A stretch of DNA of 64,000 bases from the NCBI GenBank assembly GCA_934045075.1, contig OW203721.1, forward strand, positions 19,760,714 to 19,824,713, in the 5' to 3' direction. The stretch is from Yponomeuta sedellus. Taxonomy: Eukaryota; Arthropoda; Insecta; Lepidoptera; Yponomeutidae. A model generated the notes under the pieces. It saw only the letters and a list, made by a program, of their open reading frames with translations. It had not been told where the DNA came from and ran no database searches. A program made the translations under genes and the position numbers. Each line of letters begins with the position of its first letter. Position 1 is the first letter of the stretch. Below are positions 44,434 to 55,167 of this stretch, one piece after another.

Positions 44434-47400
44434 GCCTCAGAAGGGAGAGTCATAGAAACACGTCGTCGCTGACCTCGTGATATGTCACACGTGACACGAC
44501 GTCAAAGTGAGCCTGAGACACACAGTCGTATCAGCGCCGTAGATATGCAACCATTAAATATCGCGCTTCCTAATAATGGACCAGTTAACGAAAGTAAGTG
44601 ATCTATGACCTCTTTTTTTTTATTGACATATGGGTGAATTTCCCGGAACTAAAAATTGCGTGGCACCAATGAAATTGGTAATAAAAAAGAAAGTGTTAAT
44701 GTTCTAACATTTTTTTACGGTTAGATGATATGGTAATCTATGTGTAGCACTAAACATTTTGTTAATAAAAATAATGGATACTCCAAAAAAAAATATTAAA
44801 TCCCGAAATCTTTCATTGCCATGTTTGTCCGAACGTCACCTTGTTGTGTATTATTCTTCATTGATAAACATCTATTGGTTCTTTGTACTAAAAACTAATT
44901 TTATTTGATACATTAATAGTCAAAGTATTGTTACGAAATACATTTATTGAAATATTTACACAGTACAACGAATGGTTAATAAAAATATATCTGTCCCAGA
45001 ACTACCTTTAATCGCCGTGTCCTAATCATGTTCAAGTATATTGTTTTACCTAACGACTTGTTTCCCATCCCCGGTGCGCGAAACGTTTGTGTTTAATGCC
45101 GCCTAAGTGCTCGTCGCAGAAGGACGTACGCACGTGCCTGCGTTTTCGCGATATTCGTTAAGTCAATATTTTTTTTTGTTGCTGGACATTTTTTATTTCA
45201 TTGCCGTGGATAGGTATAACTTCTATTTAAATTAAGATTGTCATGTTAAGTAAACATTCGATAGAACGCTATTTCTCTTATGATTATTTGTCAAGTGTTT
45301 ACTTTGTCGAATGGTTAATAGATTTTTTGTTATTTCTATTTATTGCCTCGATTTTCATCACCGTGTTTTCATTGCTGTGGTTTCCGTGGGCGAAATTTGC
45401 TATGGTAATGAAAAAAAAGACACATCAATGAAAGAAAATTAATTGCCATGCTTTATAAAACAAATTATTTTCATTGCCGTGGCCAAGTATTTCATTTCCG
45501 TGAGTTTTGTTTTCATCGCCATGTTATGATTAGGTAAAGAAAATGTATTTTATCAACTTTTAGTAACATTTAGTACTTTATCAATCGTATAATACACCCT
45601 CACAAACGAACGCACCAGCACATACTGCAGTCTGATTTTAATAATGGATTGTTTATTTTTAAGATGCCAACATGCCCAAACCAAAATTATCTGAGGAGGA
45701 GAGAAAGGAGAGAAAAAGATTGGCTGAAAAAAAAGACGTCAAAAATTAAGAAACGACCCATATCTGGGTTTGCATTTCCCTCTCGGAGAAATAAAATATG
45801 TTTTCATTTCCGTGGGTTGATTCTTTCATTCCTATGGCACAGTTATTTCATTGCCGTGGACACTTGTTTCATTGCCGTGTACTCATGTTTCATCGCCGTG
45901 GCACGAAATTTTTAGACCAGTTTATCTTGCTAGTTTTTTAAGTTATCAGATAGATATTAAGCAAGAGTACATACATTATCAAAAACAACAATAAAAGAGT
46001 TTTGTTTTGTAAAAAAACCTTAAGATAAAAAAGTACATGGAAATGAAGATTTTATAAGACCTGTTGAAATTCACTCATATATATTATAAAACCCGTCTCC
46101 TTCTGCTACTTATAAATTGTTGTGGCTGGTTTTACGTTCAAAGATAACTGTAAGAACCGCCCGACATCGTAGGACTCCGTACGATAGGTATTGTAGTTTT
46201 TTTTTGTCAGTTGTGTTTCTAAAATGATCTAAATTTTGAAGTGGACATTTAAGGCTTGCGCAGACGAGGGACTTTTGTCCCCGAGGGACAAAAGACCCTG
46301 AATCGAAAAATGTCCTCCGAGTACTTGTCGCGGACTCAACGCCTACGGTGTGCGGTCATTTTGTTCCCCGGAAATTGAGTGAAGCGTACGCTATGGAAGC
46401 AAATATTCTGAGATTACATTGTGTTGTATAATTAACATGAAGTTGAAAAAGAAAAGGAGTTATAAAAGAAAACACCGAACTTTAGTCCAGTCTAGAGTCT
46501 TGATGTCCTCGGTAACCGGAGGGAATTTTTGTACGGGGTACTTTTAGTGCTTCGTCTGCGTTATTCGATACAATTTATAAGAGATCTATATCGACAAAAA
46601 AGTACCCGGAGGATAGCCCCTCTGCGCAGGCCTTTAGTTTGACTTGTAACGTTCATTAAACCGCAGTTTCTATGCTACTTTTAATAAAACCTTTTAGTTT
46701 GTTCGCACAACGGCCTAGTAAATAAATCAAATAAAACTACAAGTCCGATGACGTAATGCCATTACGGTTATCGTACAATGCGAAAAAAAGTGAATGTACC
46801 TAAAGTGTACGTTTACTTGATTTCCTACTTTAAAAAGTACATTGTATGTATACCTACGTATTTTTAGAACGTTATAGGTAGGTACCTACCCGGTGTATAG
46901 GTTGTCAGAGCTTAGGAGACTAAGATGCACTCTTTCCGGATGAGAGAGAAACTTATGGCTATTTATCGTTTCAGCTCCAACTGCTGTATATGACACCACG
47001 TCTTGGACGTTTCCTGTGGTGCTTTCATCGAATTTAGAAGTTTTGCAAGAGGAGTCATCCGATAGTTACCTAAGTCTGAGTTTTACTGCCGACAGCCCAC
47101 ATTCATCCCAGTTTTTTGCTCAATATAAAGATACTACTCAAGACGATAGCAAGTGCATAGACAAGTTTGATCCTGAACTTCTGGATAAAATGATGAATGA
47201 TGAACAACTTGATGATTTAGAACTTTACGACGATCTTTCTAATAATACTATTGATGGACTTGATGGTACTAACTTTCCTGATCTGCCTGGCGATGCTGAT
47301 CACAGTAACGCAAGTAAAGAATGTAACGGTATTGATGATGATTTTCTTTCGTTCTTTACCACCCCTTTTTCAAATGACACGATGATTGAATCAATGTTAG

Positions 47401-47435
47401 CAGAAATGGAAATTGATAATCTGCCGATGCTTTAA
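44434..47435 (+). CDS. Acidic protein of unknown function, two coding exons
   Basis: An acceptor-like GATTGCAG precedes 44434, so an untranslated exon may lie upstream. The ATG at 44545 opens a short exon (to 44593: MQPLNIALPNNGPVNE) with donor GTAAGT. Exon 2 is 46975-47435 (acceptor TATCGTTTCAG) and joins in phase 1. The product is 169 residues, strongly acidic and Asp/Ser/Asn-rich, with no signal peptide or membrane segment and no recognised domain. Clusters such as DEQLDDLELYDDL and a C-terminal DDDFLSFF with MLAEMEIDNLPML resemble acidic-hydrophobic transactivation segments; that is inference only. A repeated AATAAATAAATAAA poly(A) signal lies at 47506-47525. The intron carries the repeat-motif element at 44627 and a Harbinger MITE at 46252. 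It could be a short or fast-evolving regulatory protein. Confidence 0.75.
44627..46083. mobile_element. Unclassified element with many TTTCATTGCCGTGG motifs
   Basis: Ends ATATGGGTGAATTTC and GAAATTCACTCATAT form an imperfect inverted repeat. Between them TTTCATTGCCGTGG or a one- to three-base variant occurs more than a dozen times (for example 44811, 45196, 45470, 45490, 45511, 45801, 45847, 45869, 45890), almost all in the same direction, in two clusters. A short frame from 45670 starts MPKPKLSEEERKERKRLAEK and is then broken by a stop; it is a basic N-terminus of unknown family. This sits in the intron of the acidic-protein gene. Confidence 0.6.
46252..46633. mobile_element. PIF/Harbinger-type MITE with TTA duplication
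   Basis: AGGCTTGCGCAGA and TCTGCGCAGGCCT ends, flanked by TTA (46249-46251 and 46634-46636). Inner GAGGGACTTTTGTCCCCGAG and CCCGGAGGATAGCCCCTCT blocks are partly inverted. 382 bp, non-coding. Confidence 0.85.
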
Positions 47436-47505
47436 GTGAATTCTGGGCGCACAATGACATGCGTCTTTATTGCGCGGTAAAGTAGCAAGATGACGTTAGG
47501 CCATA

Positions 47506-47525
47506 TAAATAAATAAATAAATAAA
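47506..47525 (+). terminator. Poly(A) signals of the acidic-protein gene
   Basis: Overlapping AATAAA hexamers in a four-fold AAAT repeat, about 70 bases after the stop codon at 47435. Confidence 0.6.
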
Positions 47526-47529
47526 TATG

Positions 47530-48875
47530 ACGATAAAATCCTTCATAGTCACATTATCGTGCTACAAGAGAATGGTGTCAAACCTACTCTTTGCGCAAAT
47601 ATGCAAAGAGACAAAGTCAACAGCCCTTCTGTCACGTAACTATCCACTAAGATTGACAAATGTTTAAATATGTATGTATTGAACAGTTCGGAGTAGGTTA
47701 AATCGGACAACTTAATGTAAAAAAACATGTTAGATAAGTTTCAGCAAACGAGATGTCTTCGAATTTGTCAAGGTATTTATTTACAAAATAAGATTAAAAA
47801 ATGTGCTATTTAAAGATTTAAGATTTTACGTTTTGATGAATATATTGATATATAATGTGACATACCATTGGACTTAGCTCGAGCAATCACGATTGTCCCA
47901 ATGTTTCAGAGCAATTTACCGACTGATTGTAATTGTAGGTTGTGTTTATGTTTATTTTATGTTTTGCTAATTTAGGTTGTAAAAGTCAAGATGAATTTGC
48001 ATCTGCTATTAAGAACTTACATCTGATGAGTTACGTAATCTTTCTTACCAATTATTTCTTACATTTAATTGTTCCGCTACAAGTCGCTCAGAAAAACCAG
48101 TGTATTCTACTATTCCACTAATCCCCATATTCAATGGGGATTAGTGGAATAACCCACAAAGTTTAGCGTCATACGTCGAAGAAGCTTAGGTTTGATTGGC
48201 TCGACATGTACTACATGATTTGATTTGATTGTCCGTGATTTGATTAGCTCGATTTGTAATGTCTATTAAAAAGACGGGTCCCGCTGCCTGTGATGCAGCT
48301 TAAACTTGTGATTCTGCTTTCTACGCTGTAGTTTTTGCGATTCGCTTACGGAATAAGTATCACTAGGCCTGATGCGGGAAAAGGAAGACGACAGATTTTT
48401 TATACCTATTTTAGTATAAAATATTCTAGTAACAATAATAGTAAAATAATTGTCAATTTGCCTCAACAAATCTGTGTATTAAATGGTCACTAACACGTAG
48501 TAATGTGAGTTTATGAAATACTTGTGATTAAAATCTCGTCTTGACTCTGAGCTTACAATTTCTACGGCCTAAGAGCTCGTGTTAGATCGGAGATTAATTA
48601 TATATAACTATGCATACTGCTCAAAACAATTAGGGGAATAAGATTTCAAAGTAAAATACCTTTTATGGTTTTCTTTTTATTACATACTGCCTACTAAATA
48701 TTAAAAAAGAGATGGTGTGAAAAAGAGTAACAAGTGCTAGTCGGAATAACAAGAGGGTTACAATGCACTAACTCATTACAACAGTATAATTTTCTCGAAC
48801 TTCAAAGACAATTGTTTTATAATTAAATTACAAATTTAACATTTTCCTCTACACATGTAGTATGTTATTATTAAA
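47530..48875. other. Intergenic stretch with one perfect hairpin
   Basis: No gene seen. CAGTTCGGAGTAGGTTAAAT near 47686 echoes the inverted GGCTACTCCGAACTGTCAAA near 44262. The hairpin at 48111 is listed separately. Confidence 0.4.
48111..48151. repeat. Perfect 18-bp hairpin
   Basis: TATTCCACTAATCCCCAT (48111-48128) pairs exactly with 48134-48151 around ATTCA. Confidence 0.92.
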
Positions 48876-51542
48876 CTAGATGAAAACCCGGCTTCGCTCG
48901 GATGAAATGTGACTCACAATACACATCTACGTACATACAAAATGTAGGTAGATATTTCTGTAGTCATCGGTTCTCAAGAAATATTAAAGGTAGGTAAGCA
49001 AGGCATAGATTCGTATAGCCTCGTTCATTGTGTTTAATAAATATAGTAAATAATATAATAAAAAAAATTAAAATGAAAAATAAAAACTGACTTCTGTACA
49101 GTAAAAGGCACTAAAAACGCAGAAATAATTAAAAGGAATATGACCCATAAATTTAAATTCGTATGTACCTAGGGATTGTAGAAGTATATTTTGAAATCGG
49201 TGCCAAGTTCCAAACCAGCACATAAATTTTGGCCACCGACTCCAAGATATCCTTATAGTTTACAGAAGTCAGTATTAATTTTTTAATTAAAAATTTTTAT
49301 TTTTCTATTTTTAGTGAATAGACATCTTGACTTTAATAATAAGGGACTAATAACCACAACAGTAAAATGTATGTATTTTGACTTAAATTCTGTTTTATAG
49401 GTGCAACGGAACCTGTTATTGGGTTATTCTGCATCTGACTCTTAATTTTCCTAGTATAGCAAGTAATAATGAAACTACACATTTCAACTTTAATTCCGGA
49501 TTTCTAGGTACAACGGTGCCCTAATCCTGAGTGTTCTGGAACTGGTCGTCATCAGACTTCCAAATCTTCGGCTCTAGAAAGTGACAAAGAAATTAAATAC
49601 TTAAGTGAAAACATCAAATTTCTATCTAGAGAGAAGCTTAGAATCTCTCAAAAACGACATTCGAGCTGATAATCTTGGGTATCCGACTCTTAGCAAGTGA
49701 TAATGAAACTAAACATTTCAACTTTAATTCCTGGTTTCTAGGTGCAACGGTGCCCTAGATCTGGGTGTTCTTGAGCTGGTCATCACCAGACTTCCAAATC
49801 TTCGGCTGTAGAAAGTGACAATGAAATTAAATACTTAAGTGAAGACGGCATATTTCTATCTATAAGTAATAGAAGCTTAGAACCTCTCAAGAACGACATT
49901 CGAGCTGATGATAAAATAAAATAATAAAATAAAATATTATTTATTATAAAATTTCACAATTTATAAAAGGGTAAAGACCCCGTACTAGGTAAAAACCTGT
50001 ATTACGGAAAGTCCTGCTCTTTCGATTACCATGGTGGAAAAAAAAAAACAATTTCGTAAAATAGTGAGTGGATAGTATACAGTTCGATATTACCTACTTT
50101 TCAACAAAAGTTTAAAAAGAACTAAGAAATAACTATAAAACTAAATTTCATGCTGATCGTGATGATCTTGGGCTGACTCTTATTATTCCTAGTGTAGGAA
50201 GTGAAAATTAAACTATACATTTCAACTTTAATCCAGGATTTCTAGGTGCAACGGTGCCCTAGATCTGGGTGTGCTTGAGCTGGTCATCATCAGACTTCCA
50301 AATTTTCGGCTGTAAGTAGAAAGTGAGAGTTGAAAGTTAAGTACTTAAGTGAAAACCCCATATTTCTATGTAGAATAGAAGCTTAAAACCCCTCAAGAAA
50401 CGACATTCGAGCTGATTCAGCTCCACCACACACCAGAGAATGAGTTACCGAATGAAAGTATTTGATGAACAAAGTGTTTGTAACATCAAAAATTAACTTT
50501 TTTTGCCTTAAAATTTGAAGTTCTCAAATTCCATCTCTGAAAGTCTTCATCAGAACATCACCCGATTGACCTGGGACAATTTTTACGCTATATTTTCTGA
50601 AACATATGCATATTACTAATGGATGGGCTTCATTAGGCCTTATTTGCTGCTGTTCATTGAAAAGTTTTGTTCTCCATCTCTGAAAGTCTACATCAGATCT
50701 TCACCAAATTAAAATGGGACCAATGGGACGCTACAAACAAAATACAATTATCCAAATCGGTTAAGATTTGACGAAGATATGCGAAAACATAGTAAAAAAA
50801 AAGTAATATAGGTAGAATACGCGTCGAATTGATAACCTGCTCCTTTTTTGAAGTCGGTTAAAAAGTGTCAAACGTTTCGCGAAAATATGTCAACGACGGT
50901 AAAAGTCGTGTAAAAGTCTATTAGGTTTCCACACAGAACAATTAGATGTTTCCAGCTTTCTTTTTACAGTGACATGAGACAATAGGGAATGGAAGAAACG
51001 TAGGAAAATATCAGAAGTGCTTGATTTTTTTTTTGGTGATAGGAATAACCTTCCTTAACGCGAGAAAAAAGTTTAAATTTTTTTGGCCTCGTAGTTAATT
51101 TTTAAATAATCTTAATATTCTTTCATTCGTCGTTCTGGGCTCAGTACGGCTTAACAGACACATTCCTTGGTCCGCTACTAATGAAAAAAAAATAATCTGT
51201 GATGACAAAGACGGGAGCTGTCAATGTCATTGTCATCGCAGATTATTTTTTTTTCCAAAAAAAAAAATCAAGCACTTCTGATATTTTCTTCCATTCCCTA
51301 TTCTTTGTGATGGATACTTTTTTGACGCGACGCACGCGATGGGTTGATTGGCGAGGCGTATCTAAGATGGCGATTGCGGTTTGTTTGTCAGTGCAATTAA
51401 CAATTACAATTTAACGAAATTCTCCATAATCTGAATTTTACGGATATTTGTCGACTCAAAATCAATATTTTTTTATGTTTTGTTATTCATGTAAGGTTTC
51501 GATCGAGTCTACCGTATCCCTTGACGAAATTATTAATATAGA
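48876..51542 (+). repeat. Tandem segmental duplication, left copy
   Basis: Begins CTAGATGAAAACCCGGCTTC and ends AAATTATTAATATAGAC, immediately before the right copy. It contains a repeat element (about 49070-50866) with AAAAACTGACTTC and GAAGTCGGTTAAAAA ends and an internal block of about 232 bp, marked by CAACGGTGCCCTA, repeated three times. A different AT-rich insert splits it at 49914-50145. A MITE present only in this copy lies at 50981. No coding content was recognised. Confidence 0.85.
50981..51302. mobile_element. MITE present only in the left duplicate
   Basis: AATAGGGAATGGAAGAAA and its complement form the ends, with TATCAGAAGTGCTTGATTTT inverted inside. A second stem (TAATCTGTGATGACAAAG facing TTGTCATCGCAGATTA) is nested within. 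The matching right-copy site (near 54057) lacks it. Confidence 0.8.
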
Positions 51543-52158
51543 CTAGATGAAAACCCGGATTCGCTCGGGTGAAATATGATGACTCATCATAATACACATC
51601 TAGGTACATACAAAATGTAGGTAGATATTTCTGTAGTCATCGATTCTCATGGAATATTAAAGGCAAGCAAGACATAGATTCGTTCATTGCGTTTAATAAA
51701 TATTGTAAATAAAAACCGCAAAAGTTTTTGCACAATCCAAGCAAAGTATATCACTATGCAAAACTAAATGACATTTGAACTGAAACTTCTAATTTTATGG
51801 TTATGGTTACTGTTCTTTTTTCTATGGTTGTTATCGCAATCGGTCAATCTTAGGTTTAAAGAAAAAACATATATCTAACAAATATCTCTTTTTTATTTTA
51901 ATCATAAAAAGGATTAAAATAAAAAATAAAAACCGACTTCTGTACACTGAAAGGCACTAAAAACGCAGAAATAATTAAAAGGAATATGAACTATAAATTT
52001 AAAATTCGTTTATACCTAGATATTGTACAAGTACCTATATCTTGAAATCGGTTGAAAAAAAAATATTATTTCACTTTTTTTTGTGAATAGACAATGTGAC
52101 TTTAATAATGAGATACTAATAACCACGACAATAAAATTGTGTATTTGGACTTAAATCC

Positions 52159-52265
52159 TCTTGGCACGGGTAGCCAGAGGTCGCGGGATCAAGTCCCGGC
52201 ATGGGTGGAATTTTTAGCCTCTAAATAGGTTTTTAAAATTGTCTTTAGCACGGGTTAGGGTACGC
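52159..52265 (+). mobile_element. SINE, second family, truncated at the anticodon stem
   Basis: Starts TTGGCACGGGTAGCCAGAGG, at the anticodon stem-loop, and runs to TTTAGCACGGGTTAGGGTA. The A box is absent. It is truncated at the same place as the copy at 32560. Confidence 0.8.
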
Positions 52266-52442
52266 ATCAAAAAGAATATAATCATGTGGGTACAGCGATA
52301 TCATTCCGATGTAAAACCTAAATGCAAAAGTAAGGTACTCGGGGCTGCAAGTGATGCAAATTACTTCAGCCAGATGTTGCTGCCTGTACGTAATACAGAG
52401 AGTACTGTAAAGGGGTTCGAAATTTCACTGATGCCAGTAAGT

Positions 52443-52555
52443 CACCCATTAGCTCAGTTGGGAGAGCGCTGGCACGGTTAGCCAGAGGTCGCGGGTTCGA
52501 GTCCCGGCATGGGTGGAATTTTTTAGCCTCTAAATAGGTTTTTAAATTCTGATTT
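52443..52555 (+). mobile_element. SINE, second family, full tRNA-like head
   Basis: CACCCAT and ATGGGTG pair as a 7-bp acceptor stem. The A box (TTAGCTCAGTTGGGAGAGC), anticodon stem-loop (CTGGC, ACGGTTA, GCCAG) and B box (GGTTCGAGTCCC) are all present, but the T stem has a bulge and position 33 is C. The body GGAATTTTTTAGCCTCTAAA follows. This is a SINE head, not a functional tRNA. Confidence 0.85.
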
Positions 52556-53792
52556 ATAGGTACAATGGTACCTTATATCTGGGTGTTATTAGGCTATTCT
52601 ACATCTGACTCTTAATTTTCATAGTGTAGCAAGTAATAATGAAACTACACATTTCAACTATAATTCCGGATTTATAGGTACAACGGTACCCTAGATCTGG
52701 GTGTTCTTGAGCTGGTCATCAAAAGACTTCCGAACGTTCGGCTGTAGAAAGTGACAAAGAAATTAAATACTTAAGTGAAAACGGCAAATTTCTATCTAGA
52801 TAGAAACTTCGATTCTCTCAAGAACGACATTCAAACTGATGGTCTTGGGAATCTGACACTTAATATTCTTAGTGTAGCAAGTGATAATGAAACTATAGAT
52901 TTCAACTTTAATTCCGGGCTTCTAGGTGCAACGGTGCCCTAGATCTGGGTGTCCTTGAGCCAGTTATCATCAGACTTCCAAATCTTCGGCTGTAGAAAAT
53001 GACAGTGGAATTAAGTACTTAAGTGGAAACCCCATATTTCTATGTAGAATAGAAGCTTAGCACCCCTCAAGAACGACATTCGAGCTGATGATCTTCGTAA
53101 CAATGTCCACCACACACCAGATAATAAGTTACTGAATGAAAGTATTTGATGAAGAAAGTGGTAACTTTTTTTTTGCCTTATAATTTGAAGTTCTCAATTG
53201 CCATCTCTGAAAGTCTTCATCAGAACATCACCAGATGACTGCCCTGGGACAATTTTTACCCTATATTTTATGAAACATCAGATTACTGATGGATGGTGCC
53301 ATTGAAGTTCTGTTCTCCATCTTTGAAAGTCTCCATCAGATCTTCACCAAATTAAAATGAGACCAATGGGACGCTACACCTAGTCGAACAAAAAAAAAAA
53401 TCCAAATCGGTTAAGATTTTAGGAAGATGTGCGAAAACATAGTAATATCCACGTCGAATTGATAAACTGCTCCTTTTTTGAAGTCGGTTAAAAAGTGTCA
53501 TAATGTCAACGAACGACTGAAGAAAAGTATTTAAACCAAGGGGTAGCAGTAACTTAGCAGAAACCTTCGACAGTAATGCTGTCCTGTTTTCGCTAACCAA
53601 CCTTCCATAAGAAAAAAAAAGATGGCACTACATTTATCAATGCACCGATTTCAAGGTGCGTACATGCCCTACTGTCAAACGCTACCGACTAGGGATGGGC
53701 CTAACTCTCCATCGATATCGATAGAAACGTTGAAAAATTAAGTACTGTATCTTTGTAATTATGTTTCGTTTTTTTTTCTGGTCTATAATAAA

Positions 53793-53823
53793 TAATAGAT
53801 AGATAGATAGATAGATAGATAGA
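53793..53823. repeat. (ATAG)n microsatellite
   Basis: About seven uninterrupted tetranucleotide units. Confidence 0.95.
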
Positions 53824-54151
53824 ATATTCTTTAATGTTCTTATCTTATCTTAAATAATGTAATAAATTAAAATAAATTGTATTGTTTACAAGTTTACAAT
53901 CATGTTTTATCAAAATAAGTAACAATAATTTAAAAAGCGACACTTTTTCGCTTGTTTTTGTTGATGTCAATGACATCCGTGGATTCACTCATGTTTCCAC
54001 ACAGAACATTAATGTTTCCAGCAGGACGTTTCGTTTCGTTTTACACAGTCACATGTGTCACAGTTCTTTGTGATGGATACTTTTTGGCGCGACGCACGCG
54101 TTAATCTGTGGTGTTGATTGGCCGAAATTATTAATATTTTATTAATATAGA

Positions 54152-55167
54152 TAATTATGAAATCACTATAAATTTTATTATACTCGTACATAACATTTAT
54201 TTAGTTTTAGTTTAATTCTTTACAGTTTTAAGATACTGTAGAGCTAAAATAAGTTTTCTGTTATAAAAAAAGTTAAAAAAGTTCAATGGCACCATTTCGT
54301 TTTTAGGTGTAGGCTCTTAGCAACCATAGTAGGCAAGGCATGACGAAAGATTTTAAAATCGTCTTCCATAATGTGGGGACACATTAATTATTTACAAAAA
54401 ACCTTATAACTATTTCAGTACATAATAAACTAAAATTTTATGAAGGATAAAGCCATTTCTTTAAATCTGTGAGAAAACAGCTCCAAGTGTCATGGCGTCG
54501 AATCTGACGCCACGGCCAGTTACATACAGTACTTACAGTAAAACGTATCCAAAAAGTTTTGAAATCAATCTACTTTAAAATCGTATTCCCTAAGTATATT
54601 GTTTTGAGCAAGATATTTTATAGGTAGGTACCTAATAAAAAAAAAATGTATATAAGTACATCTAGTTTTAAGCTTATCATTTTTACTGTCTGAGATCTTA
54701 ATCCACAGTGTTAATCTCATGTTATCAAAGAGTAGTTCGGCATAAGTACTTAGCTATAAAAATATTTTTAAAAACTATTGATATAAGTACAAAAAATCTT
54801 CTCTGTATTTATCTTTAATATTAAATTGTTGCACCATGTCAGATGAGTCGCTAAAATAAATTACACGGTGACTTTTCACCCTCAGTTACTCTTCGTATTG
54901 TTTCGTCGTCCGCCATCGTCGTTAGGTTCCGATTTCCTTTTCACCATATTATTATTTCCTGTGTCTTGTAGACACAAAAGGGGCTTTTTATCTTTTTAAT
55001 TTGGGATTCTGGTGGTTACATCGAGTAATGTTTGCTTAGCTATACTTAACAGAGTACATATGTCTAGTCATCTAGATGGTTTCTTTTAAAATTTTTGAAA
55101 TTCAACCTAAGAGGTTAATAATTTAATTAATAAACTAAAACAAAAATCTAGTCATCTCAAAAAAAAG
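54152..55167. other. Non-coding region upstream of the serine protease homologue
   Basis: AT-rich; no coding exon seen. It should hold the promoter and 5' UTR of the gene starting at 55168, but no core promoter motif is convincing. Confidence 0.4.

Larger units (their letters stand above)
51543..54151 (+). repeat. Tandem segmental duplication, right copy
   Basis: Begins CTAGATGAAAACCCGGATTC and follows the order of the left copy: the repeat element (about 51920-53492), then GTTTCCACACAGAACA, GTGATGGATACTTTT and GCGACGCACGCG, ending near AATATAGAT. Two SINEs (52159, 52443) and an insert with an (ATAG)n tract (53500-53980) are unique to this copy. Confidence 0.85.

Noticed and set aside
45243..45431. 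62-codon ORF with membrane-like segments
   Set aside because: It sits inside the TTTCATTGCCGTGG element and partly translates the repeated motif; no family or start context supports it.
52443..52520. Possible functional tRNA gene
   Set aside because: The acceptor stem pairs, but the T stem has a bulge, position 33 is C, and the same head with the same 3' body recurs as dispersed copies.
53352..53600. 82-codon minus-strand ORF
   Set aside because: It overlaps the 3' end of a repeat element in the duplicated region; the left duplicate does not keep it open.
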